A stretch of 36,360 bases of DNA from Bacillota bacterium. GTDB taxonomy: Bacteria; Bacillota; Clostridia; Lachnospirales; Lachnospiraceae. The notes below the pieces were generated by a model, which saw only the letters and a list, made by a program, of their open reading frames with translations, did not search any database and had not been told where the DNA came from. The stretch is from NCBI GenBank assembly GCA_023418475.1, contig JAEZZO010000039.1:1-36360 (forward strand), read 5' to 3'. Both the position numbers and the translations under genes were made by a program. This document shows, one piece after another, positions 16,489-25,308 of the stretch; positions within the stretch are counted from its first letter, which is position 1, and the number at the start of each line of letters is the position of its first letter.

Positions 16489-18077
16489 TATTCATTCACC
16501 GCCAATATAGAATATGCTTGCTCCATATTAAATCTATAAACAATATCCTTAATAGGATCTTCCTCCTTATATATATATGGAACAAAATCCAGAGGATATA
16601 ACAAAATCTTTTCTTTTACCTTAATACCGCTTTCCTCAACGAAAAAGGCCAACAATTCTGGAGGTATCGGTTTATTATGTGTTGGATCAAGATGGAAATA
16701 ATAAGTCGATGTTAATATATTTAAGGGATTTGGAGTTTCCAGGATTATAATTCCACCTTTTTTTAATACCCGTTTACATTCTTCTAATAGCCTGATTAAG
16801 CTCATCATATCTAAATGTTCTACCATATGAAGCGATGTTATTAAATCCTGGGAATTATCATCAAGACTTTTCAAACAGGAAAAAGCATCCATTTCTGCAA
16901 TTTCTATTTCAGGATAATTAGTTTTCACCTTATTTACAACCAAACTATTACTATCTACTCCCTTAGCTTGATAACCATTTTCCATCAATAATTCAATCCA
17001 TTCACATTCTCCGCAGCCTAAATCAATAAGTGCTAATTCATTCTTATTTCTATTAATAAAGTATAGATTTAATTTATCAATATAAATCTTCGCACGACTT
17101 TTAACTTCTTCTCTAGTATCTATCATGAGACTTTCATTATATCTTAGATAAAATTTATCCATAATGTCTTTTTCTCTGTGCTTATTTTTTTCTGCTTCCT
17201 CCATTAACAAATTATTATCAACAATGTATTTCTCTATTGTTTCCACTTTAGTATTCAATTCAATCTGGTAATTCTTTAATCTAGTCTGATAGCTTATTAA
17301 TTTTTCTTCTTTCCCATGTAGTTCCATTAATACATTTTCATAATCTGTTTTATCAGATATGACACTTTCAATATTAACAGCACGTGTATTTAATAACTTA
17401 ATATGATAATATAAATCTTTCAGAGAATTTTGTATATTTCCTATTTTTTTTGGCAATAGTACTATATTTAAAATCCATCTTATTGGATAACCAAGTACTG
17501 GGAAATCATATATCCTACTTTTTAAGCTTAATAAAAATCTTTTGCCCTTAATTCCCTTAATTGTAATATTATAATTTTTCGCTTCAGGTGCTTTGCTGAG
17601 ACTATAGATAAATCCAACCTTATTTAAGCTGTTTCCTGTTACATAGTTTAGAGCATTCATCTTTCCTTCAGCATCTGGTTCTCTAAATAGTATACTTCTA
17701 TATACAACATCAACAAACTCTTCATTCTCAAATACCAACAATTCTTTACCGTTTATATATTTTTTATTATATATTCTATCTATTTTATTCCTTAAAAATG
17801 GTCTGCATTTATGATAAATTGTAATCTTGTTTAGCTTTCTATCAATTTTTTTTAGATTTCGTATAAATGAAGAATTATGATTCGCCTGTGCCCGAACATC
17901 CTTTCGTATATGGATTTTTTCATTACTCTGGATCATATTTTGAGATAATTTATCTATGTTATTCATTATTATCCCAATAGAGACATCTTCAAATTTATCC
18001 GTGAGATCCAAATCAGATAAATATCTGATGGTATCTCTTGTTCTTTCAAGAACGTTATCTAAATCAACACTTTCCAT
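16488..18077 (-). CDS. WbdD-like SAM methyltransferase with DUF4214-like and coiled-coil regions, candidate chain terminator
   Basis: This 529-residue protein has three parts: a helical N-terminal region with a DUF4214-like stretch (about 117-167, with VVYRSILFREPDAEG), a predicted coiled coil (about 245-310), and a class I SAM methyltransferase (motif I DLGCGE at 352-357, then MVEHL, ETPNPLN and DPTH at 464-467). The methyltransferase half closely resembles the O-antigen chain-terminating WbdD family. In E. coli O9a, WbdD caps the chain and its coiled coil measures length; there the coiled coil follows the enzyme, here it precedes it, and no kinase domain is seen. The ATG at 18077 is preferred because AAGGGAG lies 6 nt upstream; the ATG at 18104 has no such site. 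It directly follows wzt. Confidence 0.78.
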   Translation of the reverse strand: MESVDLDNVLERTRDTIRYLSDLDLTDKFEDVSIGIIMNNIDKLSQNMIQSNEKIHIRKDVRAQANHNSSFIRNLKKIDRKLNKITIYHKCRPFLRNKIDRIYNKKYINGKELLVFENEEFVDVVYRSILFREPDAEGKMNALNYVTGNSLNKVGFIYSLSKAPEAKNYNITIKGIKGKRFLLSLKSRIYDFPVLGYPIRWILNIVLLPKKIGNIQNSLKDLYYHIKLLNTRAVNIESVISDKTDYENVLMELHGKEEKLISYQTRLKNYQIELNTKVETIEKYIVDNNLLMEEAEKNKHREKDIMDKFYLRYNESLMIDTREEVKSRAKIYIDKLNLYFINRNKNELALIDLGCGECEWIELLMENGYQAKGVDSNSLVVNKVKTNYPEIEIAEMDAFSCLKSLDDNSQDLITSLHMVEHLDMMSLIRLLEECKRVLKKGGIIILETPNPLNILTSTYYFHLDPTHNKPIPPELLAFFVEESGIKVKEKILLYPLDFVPYIYKEEDPIKDIVYRFNMEQAYSILAVNE

Positions 18078-18088
18078 AACAATCTCCC

Positions 18089-19327
18089 TTAATTGATTAT
18101 CCATTCATGATCTAATCTTGTAATTCCTATATCACTTAAAACAGAATATACTCTAAAGCTTTTTGCTTCTTTTATAAAGTCATAAGCAAATCCATCTTCA
18201 GAATGAATTGCTATGTCAAGGGAATATTCTCCCTCCAATAGATTATTTTTATTAATAACAAACTCTATTATTCCCGAATTATTAAGCTTTACTTTCTCGT
18301 TCCCGTCAACCATAGTATTTGTACCATAGCAATGAACTCCATCATTTCTGAATATTCCAATTCCTATAACAGGCTGGCTAACCTCCCTATGCTTTAAATA
18401 ATTTAATTTTATAACCATTTCTTCACCAGTTCTGTAAACATCTTTCTCTACTCCTGCATGATTACATAATTGATAATTTATTATCTCAACATCCTTATTT
18501 CCCCATCGCTTTTTATCTGGTATATCCGAAGATTTCAATGGATCATCCGATGAATTATTATCCGGCAAAGTCTCTGGCAACAGATGATTTTTTTCTCCCA
18601 TAAATTCCATATAAACCGGATGAACTTCTCTAGGTTTTCCAATTTCTCTTACTATACCATTATCGATCCATATTGTTTTATCGCAGATTTGCTCGATTTG
18701 TCCCAATGAATGTGAAACAATTACAATAGTTGTACCTTTCGCTTTAATCTCTCTTAATTTATTAAAGCATTTTGCTTGAAAATTTACATCTCCAACCGCT
18801 AATATTTCATCTATAAGAAGTACATCTGCATCAACATTAATTGCTACAGAAAACGCTAATCTCATATACATACCAGAAGAATAAGTTCTTACAGGATTAT
18901 CCAAATATTTTCCAAGTTCAGAGAAGTCAACAATATCCTTCATTCTTTCATCAATTTCTTTCCTTGTCAATCCAAAGATAGATGCATTTGTATAAATATT
19001 CTCTCTTCCGCTCATATCTGGATGAAAACCTGCACCAAGTTCAATTAAGCTTGATACTCTTCCATTAATTTCAATTGTTCCTTCATCTGGATACATAATT
19101 TTAGTTAATAATTTCAGTGTTGTACTTTTCCCACATCCATTTTGACCAATAAGTCCGATAGCTTCGCCTTTTTTTACTTCAAAATTCACTCCATTTAGAA
19201 CATAACGTGTTTCATATCTGTTCCTATTTTGAAATAATACTTTTTCTTTCAGACTTCTTCCCTTATCCAAATATACTTTAAATTTTTTCTTTACATATTT
19301 TACTTCAATAGAATTTTCGTTTTTCAT
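18089..19327 (-). CDS. wzt: Polysaccharide ABC exporter ATPase with C-terminal chain-recognition domain
   Basis: Wzt powers export of a finished lipid-linked glycan through Wzm. The 412-residue protein has Walker A GQNGCGKST (61-69), signature YSSGM (149-153), Walker B VLLIDE (169-174) and the switch histidine H206. After a linker rich in Ser and Asp (about 250-275) comes a beta-rich domain of about 135 residues matching the Wzt C-terminal carbohydrate-binding domain in size and position. In E. coli O8/O9a that domain binds the terminal modification made by WbdD. The ATG at 19327 lies 9 nt after GGAGG; the upstream TTG at 19345 does not fit. It is one base after wzm and directly before the methyltransferase gene. 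Confidence 0.93.
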   Translation of the reverse strand: MKNENSIEVKYVKKKFKVYLDKGRSLKEKVLFQNRNRYETRYVLNGVNFEVKKGEAIGLIGQNGCGKSTTLKLLTKIMYPDEGTIEINGRVSSLIELGAGFHPDMSGRENIYTNASIFGLTRKEIDERMKDIVDFSELGKYLDNPVRTYSSGMYMRLAFSVAINVDADVLLIDEILAVGDVNFQAKCFNKLREIKAKGTTIVIVSHSLGQIEQICDKTIWIDNGIVREIGKPREVHPVYMEFMGEKNHLLPETLPDNNSSDDPLKSSDIPDKKRWGNKDVEIINYQLCNHAGVEKDVYRTGEEMVIKLNYLKHREVSQPVIGIGIFRNDGVHCYGTNTMVDGNEKVKLNNSGIIEFVINKNNLLEGEYSLDIAIHSEDGFAYDFIKEAKSFRVYSVLSDIGITRLDHEWIIN

Positions 19328-19328
19328 T

Positions 19329-20105
19329 TTATAATTCCTCCGCAAAATGTCTTTTTAATTTTGAAAATGAAAAACAACCAATAATCATCACTATAATACC
19401 CATTATTATTGCTTGAAGTAACGTATTGACTTTAGGAATTTGTCTATAATAAAGAATATCCCTATATGCTATAATTACCGGTGATATAGGATTCATATTA
19501 AATATAGGCCTTATATTCTCTGGAACAATATCCTGTGAGTACATAATAGGTGTTAAATACATCCATGCCATACTAATAATACCCAGAATATATTCTAAAT
19601 CACGAAAATAAACAGTTAACGAAGAAGTAAGCATAGTTATTCCAATTGCAATAATAAATTCTATTAGCATAATGAATGGTAGATATAATAATGCCAAAAA
19701 ATTAAATCCATTTCCAGAAAATATTATTGCAATTAATATAATAATAAAGGTTAAAAGCATATTAATAAACTGACTGACAACAAAAGAAATTGGTAATACT
19801 TCACGTGGAAAATAAATCTTTTTTACCATGTCTTGTTGTGCCCATATACAACTTGATCCTGCTGTAAGGCTCGTAGAAAAAAAAAGCCATGGAACAAGCG
19901 CAACAAACAAGAAAAGATAATAATCTGTGATCTCTGTTTGTAAAATAACAGAAAAAACTATAGTATAAACAATCAGTTGAAATAAAGGATTTAGAAATGT
20001 CCATAAAAATCCAAGTACAGAGCCTTTATATCTACCACGTAAATCTCTCTTAACCAAACTATATATCATTTGACGATATGCGTAAAGTTCTTTCAATGTT
20101 TTCAT
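19329..20105 (-). CDS. wzm: Polysaccharide ABC exporter permease
   Basis: Wzm forms the membrane channel of ABC-dependent polysaccharide export. The 258-residue protein is an ABC-2 permease with six predicted helices. The N-terminal amphipathic stretch YSLVKRDLRGRYKGSVLGF and the following WTFLNPLFQLIVY are strongly typical of the O-antigen and teichoic-acid exporters (Wzm/TagG). CGGAGAC lies close before the ATG at 20105. Wzt follows directly. The TagG relation raises the alternative that a teichoic-acid-like polymer is exported, but the many GT4 enzymes and the D-rhamnose genes favour a polysaccharide. Confidence 0.92.
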   Translation of the reverse strand: MKTLKELYAYRQMIYSLVKRDLRGRYKGSVLGFLWTFLNPLFQLIVYTIVFSVILQTEITDYYLFLFVALVPWLFFSTSLTAGSSCIWAQQDMVKKIYFPREVLPISFVVSQFINMLLTFIIILIAIIFSGNGFNFLALLYLPFIMLIEFIIAIGITMLTSSLTVYFRDLEYILGIISMAWMYLTPIMYSQDIVPENIRPIFNMNPISPVIIAYRDILYYRQIPKVNTLLQAIIMGIIVMIIGCFSFSKLKRHFAEEL

Positions 20106-20205
20106 AATTGTCTCCGTTCCAGTAGTATAATTTACAATATTATGTATAATATATCAGGAAGTCTTATCACTACTAAAGGAAATCTAAATTAATTTTATTT
20201 TTTCA

Positions 20206-21381
20206 TTAGCACTTCTCTATGAATGTAATAAATTTCTTATTACACACTTCCCAAGTATAGTTATTTTCAATATATTTTTTGGCATTATTTTGAAGCTGAT
20301 TGTATTCCAAACAATGATCACTTGTTAAAATTTCAAATGCCTGTTCAAATTCAGTATAACTATAAAAGCAAAAACCTCCACCACTTTTTTCGCAATGACC
20401 CTTTAAGACTTCACAATCGCCATTCACCAAAATCGGTGTTTTAAGTGCCATCGCTTCAAGAACAGATATAGATAAACTCTCATATTTTGAAGGTAGAATT
20501 AATGCTCTCGCATCAGAAATACCGTTAAACTTATCTTCTTCGCTAACATAACCCAAGAAAATAATATCAGGACGAACTGGAATATTCATCATATTATTAC
20601 CTATTAATACCAATATAACTTCATTGTCAGGATGAATATTTTTATAATTAATAAAATATTCAATCATAATATTACAACCCTTCTCAGGATCAATCCTTCC
20701 TGCATATATTATGTATTTCGAATGAATATTATATTTTTCTCTAAATGATTTAACACTAATACTCCCAGGAATATCTACCCCTATTCCTATTACATCATGC
20801 AAGATAAGATCCGTATCAAAGGTCTTCGTAACAAAAGTGTGTTCTTCTTCCGTCAAATAAATAATCCCTTTCGGAAGCCGAAATATTTCTTTGAAAATAT
20901 CAAAATAGATGCACTCCTCATCATGAGCCGTCGGAATCAATATCGCTTTATCCGCGACAAGAGGTAATCCCTTTACTGTCGGATAATACAAATATGTAAC
21001 AAAAATGAAAAGATCATAATCATTCTTATGCTTTTTAATATATCTGATTAATCTTTTTGAAACAGGTCCCTGCAATCTAATCCAGATTTCTTCCATAAAC
21101 GGATATCTGATATGCTTAATAAGAGAATTAAATTTTCCAAATATAATCCTGTTTCTCTTATAATTAACTGAAAACCTTCTAACCCTTATTCCATCTAATT
21201 CTTGTATTCCTTCTGGATAATAATTTTTCCAGGTGTCATAATTTAATGCTGTTGTTGTCAGAACCTCCACATCATAATTCTTATGAAGCATCCCTGCAAT
21301 TAATCTTGTGTAGTATTCTGAACCACCATTTACTTCTAAGCCGTAACGCTGATTAATGATTGCAATTCTTTTTTTATCCAT
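20206..21381 (-). CDS. Glycosyltransferase family 4
   Basis: This 391-residue GT-B enzyme carries the acceptor loop RYGLEVNGGSEYYTR, a central PTAHDEE region, and the donor-side IIYAGRIDPEKGCN and KYESLSISVLEAMALKTP with an intact EX7E motif. NGGSEY and the GRIDPEKG motif are common in rhamnosyl- and mannosyltransferases of surface glycans, but donor specificity is not decidable from sequence. Its ATG lies inside the end of the preceding GT4 gene (8-nt overlap), and a 100-nt gap separates it from wzm. Its position just before the exporter genes suggests a role in the exported chain. Confidence 0.85.
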   Translation of the reverse strand: MDKKRIAIINQRYGLEVNGGSEYYTRLIAGMLHKNYDVEVLTTTALNYDTWKNYYPEGIQELDGIRVRRFSVNYKRNRIIFGKFNSLIKHIRYPFMEEIWIRLQGPVSKRLIRYIKKHKNDYDLFIFVTYLYYPTVKGLPLVADKAILIPTAHDEECIYFDIFKEIFRLPKGIIYLTEEEHTFVTKTFDTDLILHDVIGIGVDIPGSISVKSFREKYNIHSKYIIYAGRIDPEKGCNIMIEYFINYKNIHPDNEVILVLIGNNMMNIPVRPDIIFLGYVSEEDKFNGISDARALILPSKYESLSISVLEAMALKTPILVNGDCEVLKGHCEKSGGGFCFYSYTEFEQAFEILTSDHCLEYNQLQNNAKKYIENNYTWEVCNKKFITFIEKC

Positions 21382-22642
21382 ATTGCTCCATAATTTCGTT
21401 TATTCTCTCTTGGATTAATCCAGTCGCGCGATCCATACTAAGCTTATCTGTTATATGCTTTTTCGCATTTAATGCAATCTTGCTATAATAATCCCTATCC
21501 ACATACAATTTTTCCATGTATTTGGCTGCTTCCGACAAATCCGGATCCGCCCAACGGTTCCCCTTTTTAAACGGCCCCATATCCTGATCCAGTTCAATTA
21601 GTTTATAGTCTACCATACAGGAAACTTCATGGTTCATAAATTCTGTATTCGAGGACCAGTTTGTAGCGATGGTTGGCACGTCAAGCAGCATCGCTTCTGC
21701 CAGTACCAGTCCAAACCCTTCTGCCCGGTGCAAAGATACCAGAACATCACTACATTTAATCAGACTATTCACCTGATCCTTATTTAACGTCTCCGAGAGG
21801 ATGTATACATTCTGATACCCTTCCATCTCCTGTTTGATTAAAGCAATATCTTCCTTTACCGCATTATTTATTTTAATGATAATTCCAACGTTACGATTAT
21901 TTTTGTCAAAGGCCTTTCGGAAAGCTTCCATAGCACCTTTCGGATTTTTGCGTTCACAAATGCTATAGCTGTCATACATCATTAGAAATAAAAACTGATC
22001 TGCCGGAAGTCCGAAGAAATTTCGGTCATACTCTTTGTTAATCGATACATTCACACTGTAGGGAATGGTTTTTACAGGAATTTGCGTTTTCTTTCGAAGG
22101 CTTTCCGATATAAATTCCGACGGAGTCCATATTTCATTTAAGCAGGAGATACATGGAACCCATTCCTCCGGAAATTCTTCTAATTCCCATAACCAAAATG
22201 CAATATTATAATGGTAATCCCAAACGGAAGACGGTAACTGAGCAAATGCAATTCCGAACTCATACGGATTAATATGTATAAGATTTATGTTATAGGGAAG
22301 ATCAGAACTTATTCTATCCTCCCATTTTGAAGTATCCTCTTTTACATTACCTAATTGACTATAATTGTAAATCGAAAAATCTAATCCACTTTCCAATATT
22401 TCATTTGCAACTAATCGACAACTTTGTCCCAGTCCTGATAAAGCTTTAATATTACCAATCAGATTTATTCCATTTTTATACTTATCCGGCTCAAAGGGTT
22501 TAATTTGTGCATTTTTCATGCCATCAATCGTGTTATATACCATCTTTTTCTTCACATTACGAAGTAAATTATGAGGTACAACTTTTAACAGTACCGGCTT
22601 TAATCGGTTTGTAAACAATAATATCATTCTCGTTAAATTCAT
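21374..22642 (-). CDS. Glycosyltransferase family 4
   Basis: The 422-residue protein has a short N-terminal basic segment with possible membrane association (MNLTRMILLFTNRLKPVLLK region), then a GT-B core. GINLIGNIKALSGLGQS is the acceptor-side loop, NIAFWLWELEEFPEEW a stretch typical of this subgroup, and RAEGFGLVLAEAM the intact EX7E donor motif, followed by TNWSSNTEFM. I take the ATG at 22642, with AAGGT about 7 nt upstream, instead of the in-frame TTG at 22666. It overlaps the next GT4 gene and lies 77 nt after the first gene of the cluster. It probably elongates the lipid-linked glycan; donor unknown. Confidence 0.84.
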   Translation of the reverse strand: MNLTRMILLFTNRLKPVLLKVVPHNLLRNVKKKMVYNTIDGMKNAQIKPFEPDKYKNGINLIGNIKALSGLGQSCRLVANEILESGLDFSIYNYSQLGNVKEDTSKWEDRISSDLPYNINLIHINPYEFGIAFAQLPSSVWDYHYNIAFWLWELEEFPEEWVPCISCLNEIWTPSEFISESLRKKTQIPVKTIPYSVNVSINKEYDRNFFGLPADQFLFLMMYDSYSICERKNPKGAMEAFRKAFDKNNRNVGIIIKINNAVKEDIALIKQEMEGYQNVYILSETLNKDQVNSLIKCSDVLVSLHRAEGFGLVLAEAMLLDVPTIATNWSSNTEFMNHEVSCMVDYKLIELDQDMGPFKKGNRWADPDLSEAAKYMEKLYVDRDYYSKIALNAKKHITDKLSMDRATGLIQERINEIMEQYG

Positions 22643-22719
22643 CTTTATACCTTTTCTTATATTCAATTAATCACTTAAGAATTAGTCACTATCTTAACAA
22701 TCTAATCGATCTGTTATCA

Positions 22720-23844
22720 TTATTCCTGATAGATTGCAAGCACTTTACCAAGCATATCATTTGTCCTGAAATCTTGTTTTACTCTTTCTCTTGCCCTATT
22801 TCCCATCTCAATGCGTTTCTCCGGATGATCTACCATCCATTGCATTGCATCTGCCAAAGCACATGCATCATGCGGTGGTACTGTAATCCCGGTAATCTGA
22901 TCAATACTTACATAAGGAGCTCCGCTTGGCAGTTTTGTATTAATAACCGGTTTACCATATGCCATTGCTTCAATCTGCACAATTCCAAAAGCTTCACTTT
23001 TATAGATAGATGGTAATACGAACACATCACAACTTTCAAATGCAGCACTTAACTGATCATTATCAACCTGCCCCATAAATTGAACCCGATCCAAAATCTC
23101 GTATTCATTTGCCGCTTTTTTCAAGGACTCTTCCAGTTTCCCTGTACCGATTATCGTTAAAGTAGCACCCTGTATAAATCGAAATGCATCCAATAATACT
23201 TCACAGCCTTTATAATATACAAGCCTTCCAACAAAGAGAAAGTTAACAGCGCCCTTTATATTTTGTATATGTAGCCTACCAGCTTCTTCTTTTGCAATAT
23301 ACTTATCTGCTTTTTTTTCAATTTCCTGATCTAAACCATAAGGAATGATTACACATTTCTCTCTATATTTTGGAAGATAATCCGAGCCGTCAATATGTCC
23401 TTGTGTTGCTACAATAATAATATCAGCTCTTTTTAAGAACTTCTCCATAATTGGCCGGTAAAACTTCATCAATGTCTTTTGTCTGACCACATCACTATGC
23501 CACCAAACAACAACCTTTCCCTTAAAACCAGATAAAAGGCATCCAAGATCACCCAAAGGGAAGGGCATATGAAATTGTATTACATCCTTATCACGGGACA
23601 ATTTACGAATATACCATAGAAAGGGAATGGAGATAGGCAATGAAAAAAGGACTCCCAGACTTCCTGCCCTTACCACCGGGACTCCATTCAAATTTTCCCT
23701 TTGTGTCAAGCCACGTTCTCTACAGGCTAACACTTCCATATCAACTTCATCCTTCAGGCCTTCTGCCAATTGTTGTACAACCTTTTCAATACCTCCAGTA
23801 TAAGGATATAGCTTATTAACCTGTAAAACCTTCTTGAATTTCAT
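22720..23844 (-). CDS. Glycosyltransferase family 4, first gene of the glycan operon
   Basis: The 374-residue GT-B enzyme has LYPYTGGIEKVV as acceptor loop, VVVWWHSDVVRQK, then FLFVGRLVYYKGCEVLLDAF and SEAFGIVQIEAMAYGKPVI with an intact EX7E, followed by PSGAPYVS. This pattern is shared with mannosyltransferases that act early on lipid-linked O-polysaccharides (WbdC/WbpZ-like), so a GDP-mannose or GDP-D-rhamnose donor is plausible. It is the promoter-proximal gene of the minus-strand cluster, behind a TTGACG/TAGCAT promoter candidate. An early or adaptor transfer role is inference only. Confidence 0.85.
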   Translation of the reverse strand: MKFKKVLQVNKLYPYTGGIEKVVQQLAEGLKDEVDMEVLACRERGLTQRENLNGVPVVRAGSLGVLFSLPISIPFLWYIRKLSRDKDVIQFHMPFPLGDLGCLLSGFKGKVVVWWHSDVVRQKTLMKFYRPIMEKFLKRADIIIVATQGHIDGSDYLPKYREKCVIIPYGLDQEIEKKADKYIAKEEAGRLHIQNIKGAVNFLFVGRLVYYKGCEVLLDAFRFIQGATLTIIGTGKLEESLKKAANEYEILDRVQFMGQVDNDQLSAAFESCDVFVLPSIYKSEAFGIVQIEAMAYGKPVINTKLPSGAPYVSIDQITGITVPPHDACALADAMQWMVDHPEKRIEMGNRARERVKQDFRTNDMLGKVLAIYQE

Positions 23845-23894
23845 GATTTACTCCAAACATTAATAATTAAAAGGGTAACATAATACTATAAATC

Positions 23895-23923
23895 ATGCTA
23901 CCAGATGTATTATCTTCCGTCAA
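23895..23923 (-). promoter_or_regulatory. Putative extended -10 promoter of the glycan cluster
   Basis: On the minus strand TTGACG (23923-23918) is followed after 17 nt by TAGCAT (23900-23895), preceded by TG at the extended -10 position (TGG-TAGCAT). The start site would be near 23888, about 44 nt before the first GT4 gene. The -10 box matches the consensus at four of six positions. Confidence 0.45.
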
Positions 23924-23956
23924 TTAATATATAATCATTATTCTTATAAGTTAATA

Positions 23957-24190
23957 TCACTCAACAGCTGACTCATTTTTAACCCCAAGATACCTATCAT
24001 TATATAGCTTCATTCTATTCATAAAGCTTTCCTTATAAGCATTCCTTTTCTCTTCTGTCATATTTATATAGTCAGTGTAATCGATATCAGTCAATATTAA
24101 ATCCGTACCACAATGAAAACAAATAGCGTCTGGTTTTCTTGATACCATTCTGAAATTATAACATGTAGGACATATGTAAATTTTCAGCAT
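23957..24190 (-). CDS. Small zinc-ribbon protein of unknown function
   Basis: The protein has 77 residues with two CxxC pairs near its start (CPTC at 8-11 and CFHC at about 24-27), the usual layout of a zinc ribbon, then a charged helical tail. I do not recognise a specific family. It lies between the glycan cluster and the divergent DUF421 gene and has its own promoter candidate (24223-24251), so it seems independent of the glycan operon, though read-through is possible. AGGAGG (24201-24206) is 10 nt before this ATG; another ATG at 24195, 5 nt from the site, opens a frame of only three codons ending in TGA. Confidence 0.65.
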   Translation of the reverse strand: MLKIYICPTCYNFRMVSRKPDAICFHCGTDLILTDIDYTDYINMTEEKRNAYKESFMNRMKLYNDRYLGVKNESAVE

Positions 24191-24222
24191 GACATGATTT
24201 CCTCCTATATATTTCTTTTGTC

Positions 24223-24251
24223 ATTATACTATTTATAAGCTGGAAAGTAAA
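24223..24251 (-). promoter_or_regulatory. Putative sigma-A promoter of the zinc-ribbon gene
   Basis: On the minus strand TTTACT (24251-24246), a 17-nt spacer and a perfect TATAAT (24228-24223) are seen. The start would be about 26 nt before the gene. Confidence 0.55.
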
Positions 24252-24459
24252 TAAAATCTACAAAATTCGTATAATTTAGTAATTTAACCCGATAAATTTT
24301 ATTATTTTGATTATAAACATTCACTTTTTTATAGTTCGTATCCTTCATATCAGTACATATTTGAAACATTTATTATCATAATTTCAGCCAATTTGTAAAT
24401 GCTATAAATATGCCAGTAATTTATTTTTTTTCATTACAATTCAACCTCAGGAGGTTCCT

Positions 24460-25170
24460 ATGCATATTTTTAAGATAATTATTTCCTCATTTGCTTCATT
24501 GGGTTCCCTCTTTATTTTCACCAAATTAATGGGAAACCGTGAAATGTCACAGCTTAGTATGTTTGATTATGTCAGCAGCATTGCTCTGGGATCAATTGCC
24601 GGTGAAATGGCTGTAATGTCGACGGACAGTGTTATTGAACCCTTAATTTCCATGGCTATATTCGCAGGATGTACTATTTTAATCTCCTATATCACCTGCA
24701 AATCTATATTCTTGCGAAGATTTTTTGAAGGTCAGCCTATTCTACTCTACCAGAATGGACAGATTTACGAGAAAAACCTTCTGAAAGCTACAATGGATAT
24801 GGATGAATTCTTATCTGTCTGCAGGATTTCAGGTTATTATGATTTGAATGATATACACACCGTATATCTTGAAACAAACGGTAAAATAAGTATTCTTCCT
24901 TCTGTTGCAAACCGTCCCGCAACTCCTTCGGATCTCAATCTTAATCCTACACAAAGCCTTCCACTTGCAAATATTATTATCGATGGAAGAATTATGAAGG
25001 ATAATTTAAAGAGCACCGGCAAAAACGAGAAGTGGGTGGAAAAACAGCTCCAGGCAAATGGAATAACAAATATTCATGATGTAATTCTTGCTAATTATGA
25101 CAGTACAAAGGAAAAGCTTAATATATACAAAAAATTTCATCATAAAATGCTTCGTGATATATTTGAATAA
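24460..25170 (+). CDS. DUF421 (YetF-like) membrane protein
   Basis: The 236-residue protein has three N-terminal membrane helices and a soluble C-terminal domain. KLMGNREMSQLSMFDYVSSIALGSIAGEMA is the hallmark of the DUF421/YetF family (key residues G25-x-x-E-x-S and the D-x-V-x-x-I-x-L-G-S motif). The C-terminal part with GYYDLNDI, VYLETNGKISILP and LIIDG-like IIIDGRI is also typical. Family members in Bacillus are linked to spore or stress functions, but the biochemical role is not settled. AGGAGG lies 5 nt before the ATG. Neighbouring M23 peptidase and ger genes fit a spore-related setting, which is inference only. Confidence 0.88.
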   Translation: MHIFKIIISSFASLGSLFIFTKLMGNREMSQLSMFDYVSSIALGSIAGEMAVMSTDSVIEPLISMAIFAGCTILISYITCKSIFLRRFFEGQPILLYQNGQIYEKNLLKATMDMDEFLSVCRISGYYDLNDIHTVYLETNGKISILPSVANRPATPSDLNLNPTQSLPLANIIIDGRIMKDNLKSTGKNEKWVEKQLQANGITNIHDVILANYDSTKEKLNIYKKFHHKMLRDIFE

Positions 25171-25308
25171 AGAAATACGCTAAGTACTATTTACAAGAAG
25201 ATATTATCACCTGCAGACATTTACAAAATAAAATAACAAAAACAGTTATGAATAAATTTTGAGAATCATAAAATGTTACAAGTTGTAAATGCATAAAGGT
25301 GAAAGAGA

